Positions 45,631 to 56,261 of a DNA stretch of 64,000 bases are shown here, one piece after another (the first letter of the stretch is position 1; the number at the start of each line of letters is the position of its first letter). The stretch spans positions 62,001-126,000 of the forward strand of contig MU863981.1 of assembly GCA_033296885.1 (NCBI GenBank), in the 5' to 3' direction. A program made the translations under genes and the position numbers. This stretch comes from Triangularia verruculosa. Lineage: Eukaryota; Ascomycota; Sordariomycetes; Sordariales; Podosporaceae. The notes below the pieces were generated by a model. The model was given only the letters and a program-made list of their open reading frames with translations. It had not been told where the DNA came from and did not search any database.

Positions 45631-48600
45631 ATGAACAACATAAAACCCCTTGTCGAGTCTGCCAAGGCCACCATCCGAGGTCATCGATCGCGAGGGACAT
45701 TTGAAGAAGGACATCACTTCAATACAGCATTACCTAAAGAGACTAGGTTCTCCACCGCCGTTACAATCGAAATCGCACAGCTTTACCTGGTTCAAGGTCT
45801 ATACACTTTGGCGGCAAAAACATGTGACGATCAAAAAAGACCGATTCCTGGTGAAGAAGGAGCCGTACTGGAGCTTTTACAGGCTTTTATTGGCATTGGG
45901 CGGTACTCAAAGCTCAGGACAGCGTTGAAAACTGCGCAAAGAATTGGCGATGCCTGGCATCTACACGCTCATGACCAACAAATAGATGTCCCGCTCACAG
46001 AATACAGAGTCGGTATGACTCCTTGGTAGCAAATGCTCTTGCCTGGCTGATATGGTTACCAGGTGCTCATGGTTCATTGGTACTGGAAGATCTACGTGGT
46101 GGCCGCGGAGCAGGGGCTGCTTGATGAGAAACAAACCAAGGCTGCTGCTGTGTCCAGTTTGGGCCCAGTTTTGCAACGAGTGGTATCGGAGGGTCGGCTT
46201 CGGGAAGCCAGATTTCTCATCTATTCCAAGGCTCACCTCCTAGATGATATCAGCCAGGCGGTGGATGAGCTTTCCACCTTCTTAACACTTTTGACAGGCC
46301 CGGCGTGGACCATAGAAAGGGCCTTCACCCTCATCGATTTAGGCACGTTGCAATTGAATTCAGAAAGCGATGCTGTCCTGGCCCAAGCCGCGGAAAATTT
46401 GAGACTTGCCAGCGATCTCTTCCGCAAAGTGGGCCATGCCTTTGGCAACATCGACATCGATCTGGTTCGCCTGTCCGCCAACCGAGCCATCTCAGCCGGA
46501 GAACGGTTTCTCGCAAAGACTAAGATTGCCGATCGCTACTTTGCAGTCAGCCATTATCAGAACGGCATCCGTTGTCTCGCATTTGCCATTTCCCCAGACA
46601 TGATAGTCGACACGTACTACGAGGACGTCGTTAGGTCCCTTGAGCTCCTGGACCGGAAAATCAATGAGTGCGGCAGTGAGATTCTGAAACAAGTGTCTTT
46701 GCTGCACTCCGTTTGCCAAGCAAGCCTCAAAGCACCCGAATATGGGTTTGCGTTGGAGTCTCTGAAGTCGTATTTCGGGAATGTACCCGAGGAGATCAGT
46801 CCCAAATATCACTCGTACATGGGTGTGGTGCTGGGCTTGGTGTACTCCAAGTTCGGGGAACATGAGAAGGCGCTCGAGGTGGCAAACCAGGCCTTGGAGA
46901 TCGCCATGTCGAATGTTTCTTATATCGACCAGTCCGACGCCGCCACTCAGGTTGGAGTTCACATTCTGGGTTTGGCAAGAGAACAGCCTGAAGGATCGGA
47001 AAAGTCCGTCGGTCTTATCAGCTCTGCCGTAGGGTTCTTGAAGGAGTGGGCCAACAAAGATGCTGAGCATGAATATGGTGAAGGCGAGGCACAAAAGTGT
47101 CTGTTCATCGCTGAATGGGACAGCAACGCGCAACCATGGATTGAACGGATCAAGAAACACATACCCGATTCAGCAGATCCCTTGACAAGAATACCAGTGG
47201 TGGATCTTGAGTTGCGTCTCTTGATGCGTCAGGGACGATTTGCCGATGGCCTGGCACTTTCCACACAGCTCATGGAGCAGCTACAACAAGTCACAGACGT
47301 GGCACCATTCAAAAAGGCACAGACCCTCTTGAGCGCTTGTATCCAAGCCTATGCTTGTGTTCAGAGTACTTTCCGTGGAGACCAAGCAACGCCTGAAAAC
47401 ACACAGTCAGCAGTGAAACTGCTCTGGGCCGCGTTGCGTCACTCGTACAGTGCCCTTCAGCTGTATAGGCAAGCACATGGTGTTGAACTGGTGGTAGATT
47501 GCACCATTTTCGTGTGGGAAATTCTCTGCATGGCACTCCTCACCATGGAGGAGAACGCGCGCCATGGACTGCTTGCTGCTTTCATGGAGGAGATGGTCCA
47601 AACCGAGAAGCTGTGTGACAGCATGAGGCAAAGCGTTTTCGCGGTGGGAGGACTGCAGAGTCTAATGCACAAGAGGTTTCTTGTGTCCAAAAAAGCTAGT
47701 GTAAAGCTTTACAGCGTCGCAGTCGACCTTGCTTTGAGACTGAATGACCCAGGCAACGCTTGGTTATGGCTGCAAAGAGGGAAAGCTCGAGCATTCGCCG
47801 ACTCTTTAGGGGCCAACCACATCATTCCTCAGAGACTCCTTGACCGGATTAGCAGCGACCACGATGCATATGAACTGCTCCGTGAAGAGCAAAACATTCT
47901 GGACCTTCTCCAAGAGCCCAACGTCAACCACGTTGTTGCCGCACGGCGCTTGGCATCCTTGAGGAAGAGCATGGAAAACCACCCTCTCTTGGCTGAAGCT
48001 GCTAGGTTACGAGGCCAGTTGTCCAACCTAGACCTAGGAACTGAGGAGTTGAAAGCAGCTCTGCAAGCAACGGGTCTCACAACTGATCAAGTCAAGCTTG
48101 TCGATTGGTATGTTCCTACGCAGGGGGCTTCCTCGACGATACATCTCTTTATCCGTCAGCTAGACGGCACCACTCACTCGAAACAACTGCCCATCGGCGT
48201 TGACCAAGTGAAGGATTGGACAGCAAAGACATTTGCCTACCCAGACATGGCCACTCCACCACTGGCAAGAAAGACAGGCAACCAGCACCTCAAAAAGATG
48301 AACGTTCTGGTCGAAGGCCTGTCCGAATTCACGACAGAAGGCGATCTATTGATCCTATCACCCTCTGGCCCCTTGAACAGCGTACCATTACACGCACTCG
48401 ACGTCGACAACGTGCCTTTATTTGAACGGAACCTGGTGGTGTATGCCTCGAGCGTCGCCACCCTCGGCCAATGTCTACTCCGGATGTCACCAACACCAGG
48501 CGTAGACGACAAACCCCAACAACACCCCGGAACCAAGTACTTCGCCTTGTACGAAGAACCCGACCGGCTGGCAGAACGGAGCCAGATCTTCGAACACATC

Positions 48601-49320
48601 AAATCGCTACCACTATCAGTCCCCGGCACCATCGCCCTCGGGCCCCAGGTAACAAAACCTCACTTCCTGCAAGAGTGCAAAACCGCCAATTGGATCCACT
48701 ACCACGGCCACGCCCGACATAACCAGGACGACATCCTAAAGTCATCTCTTGTTCTCAGCGATGGAACCGACATCTTTGATGATTCGATACGCAACAGTCA
48801 AGAGCAGTCGATCGGGGCTGAAATGGACCTTCTTGAGATTGCCGGCGATGAACATGGCGATGGGAACTGTGACTGGGACAGCGGTGGCGAAGATGACACC
48901 GTTGACGTGAACGAAGGCATAGACGAGCTCCTCGTGTCCGAGTTGTTCGAAGTCATGCTCCCCCGCGGCGGTGTCCACTTCACCATCATCGCGTGCGACT
49001 CCGGGACACAGGACATCGCCCCCGGAGACGAGCCGCTCGGGATCATCCCGGCGCTGCTGTATGCTGGGGCAACCTCGGTGTTGGGTTGTCAGTGGCCTAT
49101 CGACAGTCGGGCCGGGAGAGCGTTCAGTGAAACTTTTTATCGGGAAATTGCCGCGATGCAGGCAAAAGCGGCTTTACAGAAGAGCAGTGTCGTCAATCTG
49201 GCCGCTGCTCTGAGCTCGACGGTGGGAAGGATGAGGCGAGGGGAATTGGGGGCAGACTTCAAACAGGCGTATTACTGGGCGCCGTTTGTGCTTCATGGGT
49301 TGTGGTACTTTTGTAAATGA
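45631..49320 (+). CDS. TPR-CHAT caspase-like protease
   Basis: Two exons, 45631-46008 and 46063-49320, with a 54-nt intron (donor GTCGGT, weaker than usual but the only one keeping frame); 1,211 residues. Residues 1 to about 800 are helical TPR-like repeats (SKFGEHEKALEVANQALEIA, LWLQRGKARAFADSLG). The C-terminal 350 residues form a CHAT domain: LLILSPSGPLNSVPLHAL, then the catalytic His in WIHYHGHARHN (1007-1009) and the catalytic Cys in FTIIACDSG (about 1104), followed by IIPALLYAGATSVLGCQWPID. Both members of the His/Cys dyad are present, so an active caspase-like peptidase is predicted. A 35-residue acidic insert (about 1050-1085) separates them. TPR-CHAT proteins act as triggered proteases in bacterial immunity, and fungal CHAT genes occur beside cell-death effectors. 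Target here unknown. Confidence 0.88.
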
Positions 49321-49341
49321 TGATTACCTACTTTAGTTCGG

Positions 49342-49347
49342 AATAAA
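49342..49347 (+). terminator. Poly(A) signal after the TPR-CHAT gene
   Basis: AATAAA is 22 nt after the stop codon at 49318-49320, between the gene and the convergent cupredoxin gene. Confidence 0.45.
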
Positions 49348-49551
49348 CCTTGGATATGAATCAAGATCGATTTTGATACAAGATGCGTTAGATAGACCAC
49401 GTTACCCTTGAGTCTGCTCAGGGGTGAGCAGCCAAGCTAGCAAAACAACAAGACCAAAGAATGTCAAACAAAGCAATGATTACCCGAACCGTGGCATAGC
49501 TACATCCGGCAACCCAAAGCATTACGACATCGCCACCATCATGCCACAAAA

Positions 49552-50322
49552 TCAAACAAAGAGCACAGCTGCAGCTCCAGCAATCACCAACCCCGCAACT
49601 GGCGCCCCCGTCCTCGCGGCCGCGTTTCCTGTCCCTGTCGAGGTGCTCCCGGTGCTGGTGGAGGTAATAGTAGTAACAGAAGTAGAAGACTCGCTCGTGA
49701 CCGTACTCGTGCTTGTCAAAACAGTGCTGCTCGCCGAAGAAGTGCTTGCTGTTGAAGAGCTTGGCGGCACAGAAGTGTTTGGATTCTCCAAAATCTGTCC
49801 CCCAAAAGGCGGGACCCGCGGCGAGGTAGCATTGCCAGCTCCACCGGCAAGATTTCGGTAGCTTGAAAGGGTCGTGATGCCGGTTACACCGGGGTTGATG
49901 ATGCCGAACATGCCGTTCTTGCAGTGCTGGCCGTTGTTTTGGGAGCAGTAAAAGACGAAGGGTTCAGAGTTGTTGATTTGCACACGGAAGAGTTGAGGCT
50001 GCAGATACAACAAGTCAGACATGATTTCTGCTTTCTGAAAGGTATCACGAAATGCCAAACTCACATTGATGGTATCTGCCGCTGTAGGGAAGAAACCAGA
50101 CCAAAATCCCCCGGTGCGGCGCGGAATACACGGCCTGGTGAACTCTCCAGCAACCACACTGTGATTTCTCGGCCAGAAGATGAACTGGATGATATCACCA
50201 GCCCCGGCTCTAATCTCATTCGGCTCAAAGCTAAGGCCATTCTTGCCAACCGAAACGTTCCAGGTGATGGCGCTGACTTGTGAGATGAGCCCCGCGAGGC
50301 TGAAAACGCTGCTGAACTTCAT
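49552..50322 (-). CDS. GPI-type secreted cupredoxin
   Basis: Two exons, 50322-50065 and 49998-49552, with a 66-nt stop-free intron at 49999-50064; 234 residues. A signal peptide (1-18) is followed by one plastocyanin-like domain: VSVGKNGLSFEPNEIRAGAG, NHSVVAGEFTRPC and the metal loop YCSQNNGQHCKNGM. A Ser/Thr-rich stalk and a hydrophobic C-terminal segment after a small-residue site (GNAAARTGAP...) suggest GPI anchoring to the plasma membrane or wall. The NHSV and YCxQxxxxHC motifs are the same as those in the two cupredoxin domains encoded at 11976-13946, so the window holds two members of this family. The start was set at MKFSSVF because the 28 codons before it are not signal-like. Confidence 0.87.
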   Translation of the reverse strand: MKFSSVFSLAGLISQVSAITWNVSVGKNGLSFEPNEIRAGAGDIIQFIFWPRNHSVVAGEFTRPCIPRRTGGFWSGFFPTAADTINVSLAFRDTFQKAEIMSDLLYLQPQLFRVQINNSEPFVFYCSQNNGQHCKNGMFGIINPGVTGITTLSSYRNLAGGAGNATSPRVPPFGGQILENPNTSVPPSSSTASTSSASSTVLTSTSTVTSESSTSVTTITSTSTGSTSTGTGNAAARTGAPVAGLVIAGAAAVLFV

Positions 50323-52205
50323 AGTGATAGCTCTTCGTTGAAAAATATTCTGTTTCTGCTTGAAAGAGTTTTCTTTTTGGATGACTGGAGCTGGATAAAC
50401 GGTCAACGCTAGCCAGCGGAAGCAGCTACTACGTCTTATACCCGAGATCTTTGTTCAAATCATGCTCGAGGAACAGGAATGGGACATGGAGGTAGTAGTC
50501 GAACCTATGTCATAGCCTCACCTCCATACTCTGATTGGGCATAGCAGTCAAAGGCGCAAGCTGACACGCGGGGTGGCGCCAGGAGTCGTCAACCTGCGAT
50601 ATGGTGCTTGTGGCATTAGCAGGGTCTTGTTTGCGCAGACAAAGAAAATGAGTCCACTCGGGCTCACGACACGGCATCTGATGTTGGTGTGATTGACACT
50701 AAACTCAAAACGTCTTCAGCTTCTATTGTAAAAAGCGCAACCATTCCGCGAACGAGGCTTGGTCTGTGCGGCTCGTACCGCGGTCACCGATATTGTAGTC
50801 ATGGCTCAACCACCCCGATAGGTCCCACTTTTGACCATGTCCACAACTATCACTCGTCTTCGTTGCGCGTTGTGGTGACTTGAGGACTGACCCTGATTGT
50901 TCCAATGAATACAGTCGTCAAGGTTTGCGCTAGTATATGGCGTATGGAATGCATGAACACTGTCCATAACCGCTGGTCAGCTACATGAGCAAACATACAT
51001 CGGTCGACAAACGAAAAAAAGGACAATATCTCATCAGGTGCGTATTCTAGTTTGTTCAATTCATAGGAAGCTTCCTCATAAAATCCCTTTTTAACCGATC
51101 ATCATGGAGAACTAGACACGTGGGCAACAACATCACTCACCAAGATAGATAGACATCGGAATCAGTCTCGGAAGTCCCAAAGCTGACGCACAAGTGGGCT
51201 TCTGTCATCAGAATTGTGGAACATTGAGGTGTCTCCAACCCAGCGGCGGTTCCGCTGGCACATATGGAAAAGAATAAGATGAGATGAAAATGGCAAAGGG
51301 AGTGGAAGTTGTCTGCGGTGAGTCTGACTGGCCGAAACTGAAGGAAAGAGCGTTCAACCTCCACTCCTTCCATGAGACGGCTGAAAAGTTACCTTGAGAG
51401 AGTAACATGACACTCCCGAGGTCCAGCTCGAAGGGAAAGGGCAGGTACTGCTGAGGCGGACCCAGCCTCTTTCTCTCCAGGAAATATTCCCCGGCCATTC
51501 AGTCGGCCACCGTGAGGAAAACCCACTTGTGGGGAGATGGAAACACCAGGCATGGAGGCCACCCAGCCCAAGGCCACTGTATCCGGCCGATTGTCCATGA
51601 TTGCCAATTTGAAACTTGTACCCTTTAACGTTTGGCCAGGTACTTAGCGGACAAAATAACGTCTGTTCGACGCTGATGCCTGTATTTCAATCTTTTGAAT
51701 AAATGCACGGCTCTTGAAGAATATTTGACTCGATTGGCGAGGCTTAAGTGGAAAGCATAATCATCTCCATGTCAGCTTCTTATGGCGAGCGTGGCCACCC
51801 CGGGCCTTGAGAGAGCCACGACCCGTGAGACCGACCACCCTGACCCATAAAAGGCCGATGAAGCGTGGAAACATCTTATGAATGATTCTCGCCACAAAAA
51901 AGAAATCATCCACTAACTGCCACTTGATCATCCTCTCGAATGCGTGATGAAGCTAGAGAAACTTGAATCCTCCGTGGCCTAGCACAATGGCCACATGAAG
52001 ATGCAAACACCAGACAAGTTCAATATAAAGCTCCTCGCACTCCGCAGTCTTCTCCCCCACTGTTTCCTGTCACCCAGGAGTCACCTCTCTCGCGCTCCGA
52101 GGACAACCACTACAGCACGGCCTACCCTTTGGAGGATTCGACACCGTCCGCAGTCAATTCCCCGGGTCTCATCCTCAACACTGTGACATCCACCCCTCCA
52201 CCATT
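50323..52205. other. Intergenic 1.9 kb
   Basis: The promoter of the cupredoxin gene and the 5' region of the next gene. Many short frames, no protein features, and no tRNA-like structure seen. Confidence 0.5.
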
Positions 52206-53195
52206 ATGCCACGCTCCCCGATGAGTCCCATCTTCAACCACTCCAACTGGGAGATCATCGATATTGGCATCGACAATTCGAATCACAGCGTCAACAACAC
52301 GCCCGACATGACGACTTCCACCGGCATTCATTCCGGCTACCGCTACGTCCCAGCTAATACCTCCCACCAACTCCAACCCACCCCCAACACCGCCGACAAT
52401 GACGACACCATCTCCCATCACACCGACCTCTTCCCCCTCCCCCCAACCTACTCCCAATTCCACCCCCCATACACCCCCTCCCACCAACTCCCCAACTACC
52501 GAACCTTCCCCACCTTCACCCGCACCAGTCCCAACAACGACTCCTCCTCAGACTGCTACTCCGACCACCTCGATCTAGACTCCTACCTCGCCCCCTCCCC
52601 CAACGCAGCCACCGCCCCAATCTTCCCCAGCACCAACCCCAAGAAACCTCACCACCACCCCCGCGCTCCTTCATCCTTGACTTTCTTCCCCCGTCCCACC
52701 CTCACCCCCAAAACGACACCAGCCAACACCCGCCCAGTCCACCAAAGCAGACATTTATCCACCCTCTCAGCAAAAATGCCGCTCTTACCCCTCCACCACC
52801 AGCACAACCACCACCCCAAAAACAAAAAGATGTGGTCATCACCCTTACGCTGTCTCCCCTCCTTCAGGGAACAACAACTGAGGGCGTATTACAACGAGGA
52901 GATTGAAGAATTAGAGATCACGCCTAGTCTCGTTCAGGGACTGGATCTAGACAGCGAGAAGCAGCAGCAGCAACGGGCATGCCACGGTAGCCGGTGGTAT
53001 GTCTTGCAGTTTTTCGTCATGGTCTTGTTCGGGTTTCTCTTTTTTGGACTGATGTTCGTGGCGGGTCGCGCGCTCTGGGAGTTGGGATGGGGGGCGGTTG
53101 CTTGGTTTAGCGGGAGGGAAGGAGCGGCGGCGCAAAGACTTTGCAGTAACGCCCAGCCAAGGTTTTGTCACCTCGTTGTTGGGGCTCAGAGGTAG
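52206..53195 (+). CDS. Unknown protein with one C-terminal membrane segment
   Basis: A single-exon 329-residue protein. The first 215 residues are low-complexity, rich in Pro, Ser, Thr, His and Asn (HHHPRAPSSLTFFPRPTL, LHHQHNHHPKNKK), and presumably disordered and cytosolic. A short ordered stretch with acids (RAYYNEEIEELEITP) precedes one strong transmembrane helix at about 268-295 (VLQFFVMVLFGFLFFGLMFV). The last 35 residues are small and mixed. The layout suggests a single-pass or tail-anchored protein. No family is recognised. The CDS is C-rich up to about 52,850 and G-rich from about 53,000. The gene ends 113 bp before the convergent ESF1 stop. Confidence 0.6.
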   Translation: MPRSPMSPIFNHSNWEIIDIGIDNSNHSVNNTPDMTTSTGIHSGYRYVPANTSHQLQPTPNTADNDDTISHHTDLFPLPPTYSQFHPPYTPSHQLPNYRTFPTFTRTSPNNDSSSDCYSDHLDLDSYLAPSPNAATAPIFPSTNPKKPHHHPRAPSSLTFFPRPTLTPKTTPANTRPVHQSRHLSTLSAKMPLLPLHHQHNHHPKNKKMWSSPLRCLPSFREQQLRAYYNEEIEELEITPSLVQGLDLDSEKQQQQRACHGSRWYVLQFFVMVLFGFLFFGLMFVAGRALWELGWGAVAWFSGREGAAAQRLCSNAQPRFCHLVVGAQR

Positions 53196-53308
53196 TAAGT
53201 AGTACGGCATGGAAACTTGGTAGTAAATGGTATACTTTTTTGGACCACCTTGGAATATGTTTGACAAGTGGGCGCTTTTATTACATCGTGATATCTAGAC
53301 CAAGACTC

Positions 53309-55510
53309 TTACTTTCTACCCGCCTTCGCCTTCCTCTTCACCGCCTCCACCAAGCTGCTCAGCTCCCCTGCCTCGTCATCCCCTCTCTTCATCGAAGCCT
53401 TCACCTTCTTGACTTTCTCATTCCCCCTCGGCTCATCCCCCCCAGCCTTCCTCTTCTTCCTCCCCTCCTCCAGCAACTTATTCATCCCCTCCGTCGCCTT
53501 GAACTTGGGATTCGAAGGATCGATAGCAAACTCATGGCTCTCAAACACAGCCCTGAACCGCTCGTCATCCACATCCATCTTGAATCCATCCTGCAGACCG
53601 TCCTTCTCCTCTTCCTGGCCCCCCCTCTTCCCCTTGCCCTTCTTCCCCTTCTTCCCCTTTTGCTTCTCGGCCTTCATCACCTCCCTCATGTCAAAGTGAT
53701 CGAGATGATCACCCTCGCCCTTCTCATCAGCCATGAGCAGCTCCAGCTGAGCCTTGGCCGCGGCGCTCTCGGCATCGGCCTGTTCCTTCTCTGCGCGCTT
53801 CTTGAGGCGCTCCTCCTTGCGGATGGCCGACTTGGATTTCTCAATGGGCTCAGAGGTGAAGAAGGGGTCGTCGAAGCCGAGGTCTTCCCCGTCGTTGTTG
53901 TCACCGCCGGCAGCAGCGACTTCTTCCACGTCGGATTCGCCCATGGCAGCGTCGGGGTCAAGACCCTTGCGCCTGGCGAGCATCTTTTGTCTCTTGGCTT
54001 CCTTGCGCTCCCGTTCTCGGCGCTTGTACTTCTCGATTGTAGTCTCCTCGGCTTCGGGCTTCTTGTTGTTGGACTCGGATAAGGCCGGGGTGAAGGTGAT
54101 TTCCATCTCGCCTGCTGGGACGGCGGACTTGGACTTTTTGGCGATGGGTTCCTCGGGGAGACCAAGCGCAGCGCGCATTTTTCGGCGGGCGAGCTCCTTT
54201 TTGCTGAGAGGCTTTTCGGCCTCCTCTTCGGCTTCGGCTTCAGCAGGTGCTTCTGGTTCCTCCTCCTCAAAGTCTTCCTCGTCGTCGGAGCTGTCGCTAG
54301 CAAGGTAGGCGCGGAGGTCGTTCTCGGCAATGTCGTTTTTGCTGCCAGAGAATGCCTTCTTGATAGATTCTTTCCGGTTGGCTTCCTCTGGGTGCATGTC
54401 CCACGTCAACTTCACCTTGGAATGCTGCAGGGCGTCGGTGACGAAGTCTACCGGTTTGTATCCTGGCGGCACGACGGTGCACTCGTCTCTTGGCTCATCG
54501 TCGAAAGTAGTATCGTCTGGGATAAATCGCAAGTCAAGGAAGTTGGAAGAAGAAAGATATTCGCTACCGTCCGTCGCCTCGTAAATCTTGTGCGCCGTGT
54601 TCTTGTCTGAGCAAACCGCTACTGCATAGTAGTACCGTAACCGATCCAGTTGGTACGTCCTCAGCTTGTCGCTGTCGAAGTCCTGATCATCACCATCCGC
54701 CAATAGCTCCTTCTTAACCTCTTCATCGGAATCCTCATCTTCCTCGTCACTGAAACCCTCCGACTCCTCGTCTTCCTCGTCGCTATCCTCCCCCTTGCCC
54801 TTCTTGAAGATCTCCTTCGGTGGTCCCTCCATTTCCTCTCTTTGCATTCTCTCCTTGCCGAACTCGCTAGGATAAATTGAGACCTTTTCGATTCTTCCTC
54901 CTGGCGGCACAAAACTACTGAAAAGCGCCATAAGATCGACGGACTTGATATGATCCCAGTCAAAATTCACCACCGCGAACCGATTGGTGATTTCGCCCTC
55001 CGGAACCTCCTCTTTCTCTCTTCTCAACCGAATGCCCGGTCGTGACTCTTCCTCCCCATCATCAACCTCTGGTTCTTCTTCCTCTTCCGAATCATCCGAA
55101 TCAGAGTCGTCTTCTGAAGAGCTGAAGCCGCCATCTCTCGCGGGATCGTATTTTTGATCGGCCTTCTCGAGCTCGCGGCGGACGATATCGTCCCTTTCTA
55201 CTTCGACATCCTCGACCTCCTCATCATCTTCCGAACCGGATCCTGACCCAGACTCATCCTCCTCATTCTCGTATAACCTTTCCAAAGCCTTTTTCTTCGA
55301 ATCCGTCTTTATCTTCCTGCCATATCGATCAACCTTTGCCGTGGCCGTAAACTCGTCATCGTTCAGCACGCGAGCGAAGCGCTTGTCGAGCTTGGTTTTG
55401 ACGTTTTTCTTCGAGGGCAATTGGAAGCGGGGATCGGTCTCGAAATTGGAGAAACGGGTGTCCTTGATACTGGACGCCTCACCAGAGGACTTTTTTGTGG
55501 GTTTGGGCAT
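53309..55510 (-). CDS. ESF1: ESF1 homologue, pre-rRNA processing factor
   Basis: A single-exon 733-residue nucleolar protein. I start it at MPKPTKK (55510); an upstream in-frame ATG adds 26 hydrophobic residues that do not fit the family. Conserved blocks are DTRFSNFETDPRFQLPSKKN near the N terminus, the KLDKRFARVLNDDEF stretch, an RRM-like region (NRFAVVNFDWDHIKSVDLMALF, about 190-215, ending with LRYYYAVAVCSDKNTAHKIYE), and the C-terminal NPKFKATEGMNKLLEEGRKKR motif. Long acidic Ser/Asp/Glu tracts (about 85-180 and 255-300) and Lys-rich tails are typical of nucleolar assembly factors. ESF1 acts in early 18S rRNA maturation of the small subunit. An essential gene in yeast, it marks conserved core DNA between the two accessory blocks. 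Confidence 0.95.
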   Translation of the reverse strand: MPKPTKKSSGEASSIKDTRFSNFETDPRFQLPSKKNVKTKLDKRFARVLNDDEFTATAKVDRYGRKIKTDSKKKALERLYENEEDESGSGSGSEDDEEVEDVEVERDDIVRRELEKADQKYDPARDGGFSSSEDDSDSDDSEEEEEPEVDDGEEESRPGIRLRREKEEVPEGEITNRFAVVNFDWDHIKSVDLMALFSSFVPPGGRIEKVSIYPSEFGKERMQREEMEGPPKEIFKKGKGEDSDEEDEESEGFSDEEDEDSDEEVKKELLADGDDQDFDSDKLRTYQLDRLRYYYAVAVCSDKNTAHKIYEATDGSEYLSSSNFLDLRFIPDDTTFDDEPRDECTVVPPGYKPVDFVTDALQHSKVKLTWDMHPEEANRKESIKKAFSGSKNDIAENDLRAYLASDSSDDEEDFEEEEPEAPAEAEAEEEAEKPLSKKELARRKMRAALGLPEEPIAKKSKSAVPAGEMEITFTPALSESNNKKPEAEETTIEKYKRRERERKEAKRQKMLARRKGLDPDAAMGESDVEEVAAAGGDNNDGEDLGFDDPFFTSEPIEKSKSAIRKEERLKKRAEKEQADAESAAAKAQLELLMADEKGEGDHLDHFDMREVMKAEKQKGKKGKKGKGKRGGQEEEKDGLQDGFKMDVDDERFRAVFESHEFAIDPSNPKFKATEGMNKLLEEGRKKRKAGGDEPRGNEKVKKVKASMKRGDDEAGELSSLVEAVKRKAKAGRK

Positions 55511-56014
55511 GATGAATAGCTGTTGTGGTTGTTGCGACAAAAAAAAGGGACGGGCAACGCGCAGCGCAAAAGCAAAAACTGGCAGCAAAAGCTTCTCGGA
55601 GCTTGGAGAATGCGATCGACTTGAAAATTTTAGTGGGGTATCTTATTCTGCCATAAGGCGGTGAAATGCAAACTAGTGGGTCCTTGCGGAGAGCCGTTCA
55701 GTGTTCTCCACTCCCGAGCGTCTGTTGGGAAATCCAATCCGTAGGTCATCAACTGAAATCAGCCAAAACTTCCCCGCCGTTTCCGACGGCTGCGACGATG
55801 TGTCCTCCAGTCCCTCCCCATGCGCGCGCGCGCGCGATGATGCATGTGCTTCGCTTCTCCTACTCTCAATCTGCCTGCTGGGTATCTAGCGAAAAATTAG
55901 GAATTTTAAACCTCAGTGTCTCCCATTGAACCACAATCGTGAATCTGAACCACAGGGCTGTCAGCGCATTGCTTCAGTGAGGGATAGCGGGGAAGAAACA
56001 CTCACCATCGCTCA
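55511..56014. other. Intergenic with a GC dinucleotide run
   Basis: Upstream of ESF1. A (GC)7 run lies at about 55,822-55,836. No gene is recognised. Confidence 0.55.
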
Positions 56015-56260
56015 TCAGCACTTGCTCCAAATCCAGACAGCAAAAGGGAATGCGCCCACGAGGGTCCCGCACACAATCCATGTTACTCTGTCGCCGGTTC
56101 CCTGTTCCTGATCCTCCTCCTCCATGTAGGTGTTGACCTTCTTGTAGCTGTCGAGATTCATGGTGGCGTCGGTGAAGTGTGGCCTGTGGAGGAAAGTATT
56201 GTCGATGCTTTTGGAGACCTCAATAAGCACGGCAAAATCTGTGGTGAGGGAGGCAGACAA
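56015..56260 (-). CDS. Putative small membrane protein (last exon, start unresolved)
   Basis: An open frame of about 80 codons ending at 56015 contains coherent protein sequence: IEVSKSIDNTFLHRPHFTDATMNLDSY... then a polar stretch MEEEDQEQGTGDRVTW and a C-terminal hydrophobic helix (IVCGTLVGAFPFAVWIW). Just upstream a CACCACAG acceptor precedes ATTTTGCC, and a matching AAAACAG/GTATAT donor lies farther upstream, so an additional 5' exon probably exists. I could not find its ATG. If translation begins at the internal ATG (56161) the product is 48 residues with a tail anchor. Treat this as a partial model. I do not recognise the family. Confidence 0.4.
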   Translation of the reverse strand: MSASLTTDFAVLIEVSKSIDNTFLHRPHFTDATMNLDSYKKVNTYMEEEDQEQGTGDRVTWIVCGTLVGAFPFAVWIWSKC

Positions 56261-56261
56261 G

